Shown here: positions 1-12,200 of the stretch, piece after piece
Position numbering within the stretch: the stretch's first letter is position 1
Layout of the letters: each line of letters starts with the position of its first letter
Source of the DNA: Rhabditophanes sp. KR3021
Taxonomy: Eukaryota > Nematoda > Chromadorea > Rhabditida > Alloionematidae
NCBI GenBank assembly: GCA_963281155.1
Contig: CAUJLY010000003.1
Location: forward strand, 6,758,001 to 6,822,000
DNA: 64,000 bases
Direction of reading: 5' to 3'
The notes under the pieces: model-generated
What the model saw: only the letters and a program-made list of their open reading frames with translations
What the model was told of the DNA's origin: nothing
Database searches by the model: none
Translations under genes and position numbers: made by a program

Positions 1-16
1 GATTAAATATTTTTAG

Positions 17-3000
17 ATAAAAAGGAATTTCGGGCCTGAGGATTACAAAAACTTGAATCCTAGCAACTTAAGAAGTATATTCAACTCGATGGAGTTTATC
101 AAGAATCCTTATAAAATGTGCATGGAGATTGCAGGTATGTATATTAGTGGAGTATAAAAGTACAATTAAAACTTTCATTTTGATAAGCGTTTGACATAAG
201 AAAGCAAGAGTGGTAACTCTTACGGGCATTCTTTTTCAAGTAACATTATATCAAACAAAAAAATTAGTGTCACAATTAAGATGACCTAAAATTTAATAAC
301 CAAATTTAATGAACTTTTGATATTTCATTACAGGATACGTTGATTTGTTCTGCCAAATAATCAAGTTGAATCGCGAGCGCAGTCCTTTGAAATCTTTATA
401 TTTAAATGAATCCTGGGACTTAGCTGAACGAAGATGGGGTAAGGAGCTCACTGAATTTAAGAAGTCCAATAAAGCAGGTGATATCGAATTTGACATTTCG
501 AAGATTCCTGATATTTATGATAACATCAAGTATGATATGGAACATAATGTTGATCTATTTATTAATAATGAAGTCGCCTTTGAAAGGATGTATTTGTGCG
601 TCAAGAATATGGCAGATATTGTTGTTCCGCAAGAATATGGGATTAGGTATGTGTGGGAAAAGTTTTTATAAAAAATTTAATTAAAACGCAAAGACATATT
701 AATATTCATAATGTACTCTTCATAAGCAGCCATAACCTTCCTCAAAATAGTAAAAATGGAAGCATATGATCCATGACTCGATCGGATGACTTGCTAATCC
801 AATCAATCCAAGATCTATGATCTTGCTTTGGTTTTTTGGTGAAAAAGATTTCGTAAATCATTGCTCTTCTTGCATTCTTTGGCATATTTTCAATGAAATC
901 AGCGTAAATATCCATACCTTCTTCATCTGACGGGAGTCTGTTGACGGCGTTGATGATGTTCACTAGTTCAATAGAAGTCTTTGCTGGTTCGCTTCCATCA
1001 TCAACAGGCGAAGGAATAGGTGTTAACGTTGCCTTAACATCCTCCAGTATCTCGATAAAGGCGTTTTTGAATTCTTCCTTTTTATTGAGAGAGAAACATA
1101 GATTGTTCATGAAATTAAACATCTGGTTTTCCATTATTGGTGCATACTATTATTTCTATGTGTAGCATTCAGCTAATAAAAAATAATACCAAAATATAAT
1201 GATGATCTAATACCTTATTTCTACGGCAATAGTGAAGAAAGTAAAATCAAAGTTGGACAACGAATTTGCTCTTCTTTGGCAGCTAAGATTCGAAATGATT
1301 TGATCAGATGTACAGAGTCAATTGACGATGAAGAAACTCAGACTAGATTGGACCCACGTGCCAGTGAAGGAATCGCTACTCCTTTTAGGCATGTCAGGAC
1401 TAGATTGTACTTTACTAGTGAAAGTCACATTCATACTTTGATGAATTTAATAAGATATGGTGGCTTCGTTCCCCCAGACGATAAGAAATGGCAGAGAGCT
1501 TTAAATTTCTTGAGTGGTGTTACTGAGTTTAATTATCTAACTCAAATTGTTCTTATGGTCTATGAAGACAGTAGAGCTGACTCAGAAAAAACTGGAAAGG
1601 AACGCTTCCACATTGAATTGCTGTTTTCGCCTGGAATCTTCCCTTGCTTTTTGACTGAGAAGGAAAGAATCTACGAAAATAGAATGAATGAAAAGTCAAA
1701 GAAGCAACAGCCCAACCACAAAAGAGAATCCAATAATTCAGAAAACCAAGACGGAGCCTCTGAATGTGGTTCTGAAAAATCTAAGAAAAAGTCTACCACA
1801 ACTCCAATTCCTTTCATGGACGATGAGGACAGCAATTCAGAAGACAGAGAACCTACTCCAACATCTACCGCCACTCCAGCTTTTAACAATGTCTCAACAA
1901 ACTTGACTACTAGTTTCACTGCCCCAAAGCGCAAGACTTCAAATATAGTCTCAAATGAGGATAGAGATTTGCTGAATGAAGATGAAATAGACGATGACGA
2001 AGAAATATTAAATGGCAATTCCGTCAATTTGGTTGTCTTGTCTGAAGTTGATGCCAAGACTTACACTGCCGATGACCTTGCCATGCATTCTCCCCCAAAT
2101 GGAAGTATTCGAAAACGCAGAGCTACTGGCGGAGATGAAAATTCCAATTCTGGAGACAACGATAGTAATTTGAATGACGAGGTTTTTACTGATAAAGATA
2201 GTTCTTCGCAATTGGATATTTTTAAGGAATCTCCAAGAACGATTGGAATGCAAAGAACAGGGTTGATGAAGTCAATGAGTGATATTGCATGCAACATGTC
2301 TGCTCAATCCAAGAAAGAAACTTTTGTCGAAAGGTCTGTTATGTCATTTGATGTCAATACTACCCCGAGTCCTGAAGAACCAGAGTCGACAAATGAAGCT
2401 TCTCAGGCTACTATTGGAAGTGGTAGAGGAACGTGGGCTGCTCAATTGGTTCAAGATACAAAACTGGCTATGCTGAAAGAAAAGCGTAAAGCTGAACGTC
2501 AATTGTCAGATAATTTCGTTGAAGAGTACAGAGATGAAAAACTTACTCCAAGGGATAATGAGGAGGAGGGTGAGAATGAAAAGTCCAAATCAAATGAGAG
2601 AGAAAATGGGTCAAGCAGTACTCTGCAAGAAGAAGATGCCGCCTCGATTTCGAGAAGAAGTAGATTCCCCTACCGCTTCAAACATCACACCGTAAACTTA
2701 TTCGCCGGAACTCCAAGACTCGACAACAACCTAATAAGCAATGCAGTCCTACTCGGCAATCAAAACGGCAAAAACAAAATGGAAAACGGAACTAACCCAG
2801 CGGTCATGAGTACAGCTGTCATCGGTCGTAGTTCAAGTGCTCCCCGCCTACATGCATACAAAGCAAGTGATGACATCAAAGAAATAAAAAGATTTTGGCC
2901 TCCACTTCGTTCACTCGAAACAATGCATGACAACATTGCTTACAAGCAGATGATAGATTTTTTGGAAAGAATTGTCAACAGCACAACGCCACCAATGACT

Positions 3001-3123
3001 CCTGCTCCATTAGCATCTCCCTGCCCCTCAAGTCCACTCCTAAGTCCTGACAACGAAACGACCCTGCAATTAAAATTCTCCAATTCATCTATCAAAAAAA
3101 AATCTTCACCATCCAATAATTAA
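17..3123 (+). CDS. PPIP5K/VIP1 inositol hexakisphosphate and diphosphoinositol kinase, C-terminal part (5' end outside window)
   Basis: This bifunctional cytosolic enzyme makes inositol pyrophosphates (IP7/IP8) and carries a C-terminal histidine-acid-phosphatase-like domain. Only the end of the phosphatase-like domain and the tail are here. Exons by splice signals are 17-134, 334-646 and 1233-3123, which join in frame to 773 residues and a TAA stop. Family signatures are DISKIPDIYDNIKYD, VVPQEYGIS (the last junction falls here) and HVRTRLYFTSESHIHTL followed by LIRYGG and TEFNYLTQIVLMVYED, all close to animal PPIP5K1/2. After about residue 290 the protein becomes a long acidic, Ser/Thr/Asn-rich tail with KRK-type basic patches and TP/SP sites, probably disordered. 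The catalytic ATP-grasp kinase domain lies upstream of the window. An intron of 586 bp (647-1232) contains an antisense ORF. Identification is firm; the tail could hold an unseen extra intron. Confidence 0.93.
742..1134 (-). CDS. Nested antisense single-exon ORF, 130 aa, unrecognised
   Basis: A complete ATG-to-TGA frame of 130 codons lies wholly inside the 586-bp intron of the PPIP5K-like gene, on the opposite strand. The product is mildly acidic and looks helical: an N-terminal MENQMFNFMNNLCFSLNKKEEF stretch, a Pro/Ser linker (TPIPSPVDDGSEP), then IELVNIINAVNRLPSDEEGMDIYADFIENM and a basic patch before a Trp-containing C-terminus. No signal peptide or membrane span is apparent. I do not recognise a family. 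The host intron is much longer than the usual 42-50 bp here, and the ORF fills two thirds of it, which favours a real nested gene over chance. It could instead be a transposed or decaying copy. Confidence 0.45.
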   Translation of the reverse strand: MENQMFNFMNNLCFSLNKKEEFKNAFIEILEDVKATLTPIPSPVDDGSEPAKTSIELVNIINAVNRLPSDEEGMDIYADFIENMPKNARRAMIYEIFFTKKPKQDHRSWIDWISKSSDRVMDHMLPFLLF

Positions 3124-3495
3124 AAAGGCAAATGCATAGCTCCCTGTATCGTGATACATCCAGCTAAACATCTTTCCCCCTAAATTCACTTGCTCTCCTA
3201 ACCAACAAAAACATTGTGCTTCATCATCTTATATAAATAATATGTTTGTATGTCTTCAATTATTTATCTTTTAATAAAAACAAAGCCCATTAAACCCAAG
3301 TATATTTGTTCCTTTTTGGCTTATTTAATCTTTTTAGTTTTTAAAATTAATCATTTGACAAAGTAAATTGTGCCTTAAGCATCATTTATTTTGAGAAGGA
3401 CTTAGCGTAAAATTGTGGTTAAGTTGTTTGGTTTAGTTTGGTTTTATTATTTTCAAATAAGACATTTATTTATACATTTTTGATATTTTGCTAGG
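3124..3495. other. Intergenic, 372 bp
   Basis: This holds the 3' untranslated region of the PPIP5K-like gene, with a poly(A)-like AATAAAA near 3272, and the upstream region of the VGAT gene. The VGAT ATG sits 2 bases after TTTGATATTTTGCTAG, which fits either a 5' UTR cis-intron or a trans-splice acceptor; the sequence cannot separate these. Nothing else is seen. Confidence 0.6.
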
Positions 3496-6280
3496 ATGGC
3501 TGGAGCTCCGTGGAATAATTGGGATATTCAGGGAAAAGGCAAGAAGTTGCAGGCATGGACGAATAAACATGTTTTTACGGATTCTTTTGATGCAGGAGGC
3601 AGTTATGGGACTATTAACGAGGATCCTTTTAATGCTTGGAATAGTCAAAATCAGCCTCAACCGACTATCACGGAAGAAAGGCTTTCAATGGATCCAATTC
3701 CCGAATCCTATCAAAATACTGAATCAGGAGATTTATCAAAGAAGGAAGAGGAAGAAGTAGATCCACATGGTTCTGGTGGTCAGCCAATAACGGCCCTTCA
3801 AGCTGCTTGGAACGTAACAAATGCGATTCAAGGAATGTTTATAGTAGGTCTTCCAATTGCTGTCAAAGTTGGCGGATGGTGGACTATACTTTTTCTAATC
3901 GGCGCTGCTTACATCTGTTACGTCACTGGAACTTTACTAATTGACTGTCTCTACGAAAAGAATGTCAAAGTCCGTAAATCATACAAAGATGTTGCAGATG
4001 CCGTCAAACCTGGTTTAGGTACTGTTTTATTAAATTAAAAATGGAAGAAAAATAATATACGTATTTACATTACTGAATCAGTCTTTCCCTTTTTCTCTTC
4101 CTTGCCTGCCTTTTTTGGCGTTGGTTCCAGACTAACTTGCGCAGGCTGATTGTTCACTCGACCAGCAGTTGAATTTGTAAGACGAGGATTAGTATTACAT
4201 GCCTTCATTCTATTTCTCTCATCCATAGTAGTTTAATATATACCAAGTTATAAGTAAGAATTAAACCCGAGTCTCTAAAATACCTTCTGGAGTCATTCTT
4301 CTTAGGACCTTCTCTGAAAAGTTAAAATATTTACTTACACAATACAAACCATTGAAAAACCAAAAATTTCTTGCTCCAACATTAATTTGTATCAAACTTC
4401 AGGAAATTGGGTGTTAGCAGCGCAACTACTCGAATTAGCTTCAACTTGCATTCTGTATTTAGTCTTAGCAGGTGATCTACTCCAAGGATGCGTCCCTTCA
4501 ATAGATAAACCTGCTTGGATGATGTTAGTGTCAGCTATTCTATTAGGAACTGCTTTCATTGACGATATCAGAAAAGTTAGTGATATTTCGTTTTTGAATG
4601 GCATTTCGCATCTAGTTATCAATGGAGTTATGTTTCTTTATTGTCTTTCTGAATTTTCATCTTGGCAATTTTCGAGTGTTACGGTCCTGCCCAAGATTAA
4701 GTCAATGCCGACGATGATTGGTGTAGTTGTATTTGGCTATACTTCACATATCTTTTTGCCTGCTTTGGGTGTAAGTTTACCGACTTAATCTATTATAACT
4801 AATATTTTTATTTTTCAGAAGTATCTTCAAAAAGGGAAAATATATTAAATTAAAAATTGGAAAAAATATCATGGGTATTAAAGCAGACTTTCGTTAGTGG
4901 TTCTCTGAAGTTAACGCGTTGATTACCATCTAGAATTAACTTACCAACTTCATCGGTAAAGTAGAGATTAGAATATTCCCAATGTTTTCAGCCATTTGCT
5001 TTAAACAATAAATCTTTTCCAAAAGGATAATTTCTTTGCCAGCAAGCAAAATTTTGCTTATTGCCTTTTCTCTGGAATCAAACAGAAACATCCAATGACA
5101 GCCTCTTTCTAACAAACCGTGTATAGAGACATTATTTTTGTAATGTCAAGACTTCACCAGTATATAGCACACGTTTCTTAACATCATTTAACTCACATTC
5201 AGTAATGTATGAATAGATAGACATCACATGTTTTTTTTCAGTTATGTTACTACCATCAATATTATAAATTTCAAATTTTCAGCATCTGTTCTTGAATTGG
5301 CTTTCTTTTGTCTATCATCCAATTAATTTTTGGTGTCATTCGCACTTCTCAAGTTATGAACTTCTGCTTTGTTAAATAGAGTGTCACAACGTCTTTGCCT
5401 AACATGTTTGTTATGATCATTTTGTTCTGCAAAATAACGGGACACTCCTAGGATTTAAAATCCAATACATGTAAAATAGCTTGCAGCTAGTATTCATATT
5501 CTAAATGAACATAGTACAAAAAAGGTGTAATATGCACTAAGGCACATTTAAATATTAAAGAGGAAAATCTTCGACACCTTCTGGAGTGATTCTTACAGAA
5601 CCTTCTCTGAAAGTTAAAATATCAATTTATTGAAAAAACAACTAATATTAATTTGTATGTGGTTAGAGGGTTCGATGGAGAAACCACAGGAATTTAGATG
5701 GATGCTGAAGTGGTCGCATGTAGCAGCTGCTATTTTTAAGGCTTCTTTTGGATTGATTGGATTTTTGACGTTTGGAGAGTATACGCAGAAGGAAATTTCT
5801 AATTCATTGCCTAATCAGACGTTTAAAGTTTTGATTAATCTGATTTTGGTCGTGAAAGCTTTATTTTCCTATCCACTCCCATTTTATGCAATTGTTCAAC
5901 TTTTAATAGAAAGATTTTTCAACAAAAACAACAAAAGCGTCTTTCGTAGTTGCTTTGGAGGAGATGGCAGTTTAAGAGAGTGGGCTTTATGCCTAAGAAT
6001 AATCTTAATCCTCTTTACTTTGTTTGTATCATTGTCTGTTCCATATTTAATCGAAGTTATGGGATTAATAGGAAATATCACTGGAACGATGCTGAGTTTT
6101 ATATGGCCAGCTCTTTTTCATCTCAAAATCAAAGGAGCGGAAGGAACGTTAACTGATAGCGAAAGGAAATTCGACAAATTTGTAATTGGCTTTGGGATAT
6201 TTTTGATGGTTATTGGAGTTCAGTACTCCTTTTTGGAATTGCTTGATGAAATGAAGGCTAGCCAAGATGTTGATTATTAG
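3496..6280 (+). CDS. unc-47: Vesicular inhibitory amino acid (GABA/glycine) transporter, VGAT/UNC-47 type
   Basis: This proton-antiport transporter of the AAAP/SLC32 family loads GABA and glycine into synaptic vesicles. Exons are 3496-4018, 4403-4768 and 5667-6280, giving 500 residues. The first roughly 90 residues are a hydrophilic cytosolic head; the transmembrane domain begins at TALQAAWNVTNAIQGMF. VGAT blocks are clear: DLLQGCVPSIDKPAWMML, HLVINGVMFLYCLSEF, GVVVFGYTSHIFLPALEGSM (across the second junction), SNSLPNQTFKVLINLILV and LIGNITGTMLSFIWPALFHL. The junctions GLG|NWVLAAQ and PALE|GSMEKP restore family alignment exactly. Both introns (384 and 898 bp) are long for this window and share related sequence, and the first carries a small antisense ORF. 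The symbol is used as the nematode orthologue name. The main alternative is a close SLC32/36 paralogue, which the sequence does not favour. Confidence 0.94.
4065..4226 (-). CDS. Small antisense ORF in VGAT intron 1, 53 aa, unrecognised
   Basis: A 53-codon ATG-to-TAA frame reads opposite to the host gene inside intron 1. The product is hydrophilic and strongly basic toward its C-terminus (EPTPKKAGKEEKKGKTDSVM), with an Asn/Thr-rich first half. There is no signal peptide or membrane segment. Further antisense coding-like sequence follows upstream near 4282-4330 (a frame reading RMTPEGILETRV), with an imperfect relative in intron 2, so this may be one exon of a tiny spliced gene or part of a decayed duplicated element. 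Composition is protein-like, but the short length leaves much doubt. Confidence 0.3.
   Translation of the reverse strand: MDERNRMKACNTNPRLTNSTAGRVNNQPAQVSLEPTPKKAGKEEKKGKTDSVM
4282..4392. repeat. Intron-end repeat, copy 1 (VGAT intron 1)
   Basis: The sequence ACCTTCTGGAGTCATTCTT, then GGACCTTCTCTGAAAAGTTA and ATTAATTTGTAT next to the splice acceptor, matches the end of VGAT intron 2 (5576-5658) in the same order and orientation. The 5' parts of the two introns also share TATTAAATTAAAAATGG (4028) and TATTAAATTAAAAATTGG (4843). The introns therefore appear to derive from one sequence. Confidence 0.6.
4852..5560 (-). pseudogene. Decayed antisense coding sequence inside VGAT intron 2
   Basis: The minus strand of this intron carries coding-like stretches in shifting frames, broken by stops. 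Readable pieces are HNKHVRQRRCDTLFNKAEV and HNLRSANDTK near 5340-5430, IYNIDGSNITEKKHVM then SIYSYITECELNDVKKRVLY near 5150-5270, and GLLERGCHWMFLFDSREKAI near 5050-5130. Amino-acid composition is normal and frames stay open over 90-130 bp, more than expected by chance at this AT content. I do not recognise the family; a transposon-derived or duplicated host gene is equally possible. No intact frame covers the region, hence a remnant. Confidence 0.35.
5576..5658. repeat. Intron-end repeat, copy 2 (VGAT intron 2)
   Basis: This contains ACCTTCTGGAGTGATTCTT and GAACCTTCTCTGAAAGTTAA, then ATTAATTTGTAT just before the acceptor: the diverged partner of 4282-4392 in intron 1. On the minus strand it reads an open stretch EGSVRITPEGVEDFPL followed by a stop. 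The intron 1 copy is one base longer in the matching part, so that frame is not conserved between copies. Confidence 0.6.
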
Positions 6281-9200
6281 ATAATACTTTTATAGCTTCG
6301 CAATGTATATTTAGACACACATTGTTAGTTTTAATTTCAAATAAATAAATTTAACATTGGAATGGCGTGTTTTATTAAGTTAAAAATATGCATATGATTT
6401 GCAAAGTATGAATTTAATTATTGTGTGATATTAACCAAAATTTTGTACAGAAAACAAGGATGTTAAAGGTGCTTAAATTTCATTCATTTACAAAAATACA
6501 TTTTAATTGAGGCGATAAATTCTGTATAATTTTAACTCATTCAAAGTCGGTCTGGTTGATAAACAAAAATATCCTTTTATCAAAATTGTGAATGATCATT
6601 ATTTTTTTGCATTATCTTTGATTTAATAAAAAAGTCAGGCATTTTGATTAATTTAAACTCGCCAACAATATTATTCATGTATAGTATATGCATTCAATTA
6701 AGACCAATAAATAGCAACTTTAATAGTTCATTCCCAAAAGCCATTAAAATTAAATACAACCTTTAAGTGCCAGTATTTCATTAAATTTACAAGCACTCTC
6801 TACTAATAAATGTACTTTATAAATCCATCCACTCAACTTTATTTAACAAAAAACATCTGGCAAAAGTGCCATTACCCTTTTATAGATACATATCTTTCAA
6901 GAACACAACTATTTTCTCACCTCAAACTCTGCCTAAACCAATTACTTAATATGTAATAGCAGCTCTTGAACTTTATTTATCTAGCAATCTCTTTTTGGTT
7001 ATTGAATTAGTGCCATTATTTGATACAAACATTGCTTTATTTGTCAACTTGGGCATGTTATCACATCATTTCTTTAAAGATCAACAATGACCTTCCAAGT
7101 AAACAAACAATTATTAATGTCACCTGTTAATTTATATTGACTGTTATGACATTTAAAATTGCCTAATTTAATGTCTTTGCTTATCAAACTAACTCAAAAA
7201 CATAATCTTTATGATACATCACCTTTCTCATTTAATTAACTTTCTTTAGACACAAGGACCTGTTTGCGCGTGCCATTCAAAAGGTCGGCAACACAAGAAA
7301 GTGATTAATAGTTAATCTTTTTATAAACTATATTTGCCAATTCAAATAAAGTATGCTCATTAATCAAAAGCTATTTTACATTAAATTGACTTTAAATGTC
7401 TATGTAATAGTATCTTTGAAATGGACTCAAGTGACCAACAAAAAAGTTTACAGAATATACTTGTATACGGATCAAGTGGAATAGATATGCCATAATTCTT
7501 TGGAAGATGGCGGTATTGTTTGGTTTGAAGGTAAGTGTGTGTAGTTGAGTAATTTGTATATATTTAGTTAATGGCATCTATTTTCGTTCACTTTAGGTAA
7601 TTTATTAAATACTTTCTTTGTATAAAAAACACGGCGCCATCTTATTTATTTCACTTGATCTGACCTTTTGAATAAGAAGATATAATTTGAAAGTGAATCA
7701 TCATTTACATAATACCTAGCCATCACATTTTTTATATTTAAATTATAAAAATATTGTTGTCCTTTATGACAAATGGTCAGCAATAATAGAAGGTCGCATC
7801 TCCTCTTTAATGATCTCATACCCATTCAAAATATATCTTACTAAAAAATTGCCTTTACATGGGACAATAAAATGTGCATAAAAAAATTGAATTACATTTC
7901 TTAATGTATAGGTATATAAATGTAGATACCCTAACGACCCACTAAATGTACTTAAAACCGTTTTTTATTTTCAATAGAAGATTCCTCTTAAATGTCATTT
8001 ATTTAGCTCTTTGTTACCTCAAATCAAGTCCATCAAATGTATTTTTGTCATAAAGAAAGATCTTTTTGTTTACATCATTTTTAATAGGCTGAGAATTGTA
8101 CGGTAATAATTGTTTTTACCAAATTTATAATTTCAAGAAATACTTATTAAATCACTTTTCAAGAAATATGCAATTATGAAGTTATTTTGACAAATAAATT
8201 CCACCTGTTCATCAAAATTGGCAATGAAATGATAAATAATTAATCTTTCCTAGTTATATGTATAACTAACACCAATTAATTATTAACTTTATTTATATTA
8301 ATGAAGCCTAAATATTAAAATAAGTTAAAGATCTTTTCAAAGCTACAAATATTTGTGATATGCAAAACAAATTTAATTAAAAAAAGAGATTGCCTGCATT
8401 TGATATGAAAGTAAATTATAAATATACACTACACTTGAAATGTTTTGTGTCTCTTTCAAATCTTGACAGCTTTGCTAATTGCTTTTTGTTTATGGGTATA
8501 TATTTATTTCATTTATATAAACTAATAAAAGAAGAAGTCTTTAAATGACACAATCTGATATTGTTCCGATGGGCTTTAACTTTGTTTTATTATGGATGGA
8601 AATTAATTTTATTTCATGATATTATTTGGATAAAAAATATTTTACAGTTCTGGTATGTTCTTAGGATTATTGTTCGTAGACTCGTAGTATTCTACCGTAC
8701 ACTCCTTTTGAAGGAAGTTATTGTTTTTAGGAATGTGTTGTGATAACAACTTTTATACTGTTAAAAATATTTTTCTAACAATATACTCAATCTTTTAGAA
8801 AATGTAGTTATCTAATAAAGTTGATATATCCAAGTACTTACTACTTTATCCACCCCAATTTACGATCAAGATCCACAAAACTTTAAAATATAATGGCAAA
8901 TAGTTAAAGTATGTGTAAGATTGATTTGAGACCAACTAATATAAACGAACAACATCTGGAGTTGATTGGATGTGTGTGTATATTTAAATTTTTTGTCTCA
9001 TTCTTCTTCACTCTAAAAAATTATTATACTTTGTATTATATGTATTTTATGTATTTTATATTATTACCTAAGAATATGTATTTCTCATAAATTATTCACA
9101 ACCCGACAATTTTTAAATATACAAACATACAAATTCAGTAACCGTTGACGTATCCACCTCATAAAATGTTATAGAGAATAATAAATGAGTTGTGGTTTGA

Positions 9201-12200
9201 GGTATGTTTGACGGCATATCGAAAAATTCACTTGTAATCTTCATCAAATGTTTAAAGGTACATACGTATATAAATGGTTTATTTATTTTTGTAAGCGCCC
9301 ACACCATCCAAAATCAAAACAATTCGAATTATGTGGGCTACAAGTACATACACATTCACTACTACAAAACTAGACTGGCTGTGAATTTGGATGTGAGATT
9401 AAGAGTGAATCTTTATATAAATTTACTTTACATACTTGTGTTATCTCTTTAAAAGGCTTGATTTGAACAGCTGTCAATTTGATATCTATTCGGTGGATCT
9501 ACTATTAAACTGACTTCTCTAAAATCTATCTTTTATTAACATACTACGCTCAACACTAAAAAGGACACCAAAAGATGATGCCTGATGACTTCTTCTTTGG
9601 TACTGCTTCAAGTAGGTTATGATATTAATTTGTTTGAATGTATTTAGTTTGACTGTCTCCGCACTTTCCCTATTCAGCTTCATCTCTTTTTTCTACTAAA
9701 TTCATCCCCTCATCAAATGTCAACCCACATTTATATCTCCTATAAAAGGATCAAGTAAGAGCGTGTATTTTGTAGCAAAATGTATATTCAAATATTATTA
9801 CCAATTGCCCCCTCCTTTAACCACCTTCTTCATTAAAAATCAATTTTGCAATTCTAAATATTCATTCCACCCCTACTAATTCAAACCTTATTTAAAAAAG
9901 ATAAATAGATATATACATTTACTTTACCACAAAAATACCGCCACCTTCATTAACATATACTAAATATGTTTTCGATTATAAATATACAGCCCATGCCATA
10001 ATTCAATCTTAATTAAAAGCCAGCCAAATTTACCACTCTAATTTTATTGCTATCCAGTAGAAAGGAACTATTATAATTATTTGAAGGCAAAGGATTTTGG
10101 CCGATTTATTATTATTATTGCCAAATAAAGATACAATTCGGTGTCTTGCCATTTGTTCACACTTTTTATTGTCTTTGGAATGTATATAGATGTTATTAAT
10201 CAAAATGTATTATTAAGTATTATTTATCATTATTAATATTATTTAGTATTATGTTAATTCAATTAATAATCCTTTCTCAAATATTTATTTCATTCAATAG
10301 AAAACATTTTTTGATACTCATCATCTATCCTAGTACATTAGAGTATGCCTATCACTACAATCAATTACCAAAAGCAACAGATGGGGCTTGTTTTGTGTCT
10401 TCGTTTAAATAAGACACATAACAAAGAATTGGTTGATTTTCTTTGTTCTAATGTATATTTAATACTTAATATCTCCCTTTATATGTATGTGTCTTCTTTT
10501 TTAGACTGATTTTTGAGTAAAACACTTATGACTAGATAAAGAGACTAACAAGATTTGACTGCTGTTGCCCTTATTCAGCCCTTTCAATCACTAAATTTAA
10601 TTAACTTTTACTTAATACGTATTATAGTGCGTTACACTCTCTTTTTAAAAGTATTTTTTATTAACATCATTATGCAACTATTTCTTTTGACGGCATCCTT
10701 TTGATTTCGATTGACATTCAAACTATCCCTCAAAACAATAGCCAATTGTCCTCTGTGAAACCTGAACTCCCTTCTTGCTAATTCAATAATAAACGGGGCT
10801 ATCTAATCTTTACCCGACACAGTATACGACACACACAATTGTCAAGGTGTTAACATGTATGTGCCCCGTAATAAAAAAGATTGTCAAAAGAAAGTCATCG
10901 ATGATAAGACTGCACAGTAAGACATCTATTTCTATTATTTACCCATTTCTAAATAGTCACCCCATTTATTCGTATATTAAAAACTAACGCAAAAATTACC
11001 CAAAAGTCCTTCCAACATTTAAATGTACCATTAATTGTTTAATAGCTTATATCATTAAATCTTATGATCCCCATCCTCCAAGTACAGTCAACTTGGTGGT
11101 CAAAACTTTATTAAAAGATGTTTGGCGGCAAGATGAAATACATAACTTAACTTGACTACCTATCACTTTTGTACCTTTTTACACCACCATATAGACGGTA
11201 CTTTTGTTTGCTTAAACATATAAATGAGGTTATCATAACAACTTTTATCTTTTATAATTTCTTTTTCAAATAATGCGAATACTGTAAGTTGTTCGGTGAT
11301 GAAGAAAGGCATTTTTGGTGAATAATAAATACCTTGTTTAGTAATTGTTGAGACAATAATATTTTTGAAGGAATTTATTTGGATTTATAAACAGTCCTTA
11401 AATTCGTATTTCGAATACAAAACTATAACTTCATTTTTGTGTTTATGCTTATTAAGACTAAATTTGGATTAAAAAGATGGCGTGTAGGACAAGATTGGCA
11501 TTGTTTATTTTAGCATTAGACGTGTGCATCGATATAGAAGAGGATTGATCATTGTGTGATGTCATTTAGCGGTACGGCATCGTCTTTCAAGGTATTAATT
11601 ATAGTAAAAGTTTCGGATACCTTTTGATAGACAAATTGTAATTATTGGCACGGCTTTATAAATAGCTAACCAATTTTCGTTTTGCTAATGGAAGATACAA
11701 TGTACTTTAAACGTTAATTTTCTTTTATGTTTAATATACAATTAAGAGTCTATTTTATTAGATTCAGTTTGAAAAGAAAGATACCAAGTTTTTTAGTACT
11801 TAAAAAATAAGCCATACACTTTTAATGGATTGATATATGTTTAGATGATCACACGCTGAGCCAACACAAATCAGTCGGCACTTTGACTTTGACTTCTTCA
11901 TTCGGATTAAAAACTTCACCCTACCCGAATTCTACTGTTTAAATCTGTGTTGTTGTCTCTTTTTCTACCAAAATCAAGCTTAACCATGACTAATCGGATA
12001 AATCAACTTTTCCCTCATTCTAAACATTCATTACCCTTTTTATTGTCACAAATCTAAGTAAAAGAGATAGTTATTTTTTGGTGTCATCAAGTCAACCCAT
12101 AAAATAGAGAGGATAGATTGATAGATTACATTTAGCTTTGAGATGGCATAGATCACTATACTATTGCTTTTATAATCTTTGTCAGTCTTTTTGGTCCTCA

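Noticed and set aside
1671..2057. 128-codon antisense ORF in the PPIP5K tail
   Set aside because: Ser/Leu/Phe-rich shadow of the low-complexity acidic tail; no start context or conserved motif.
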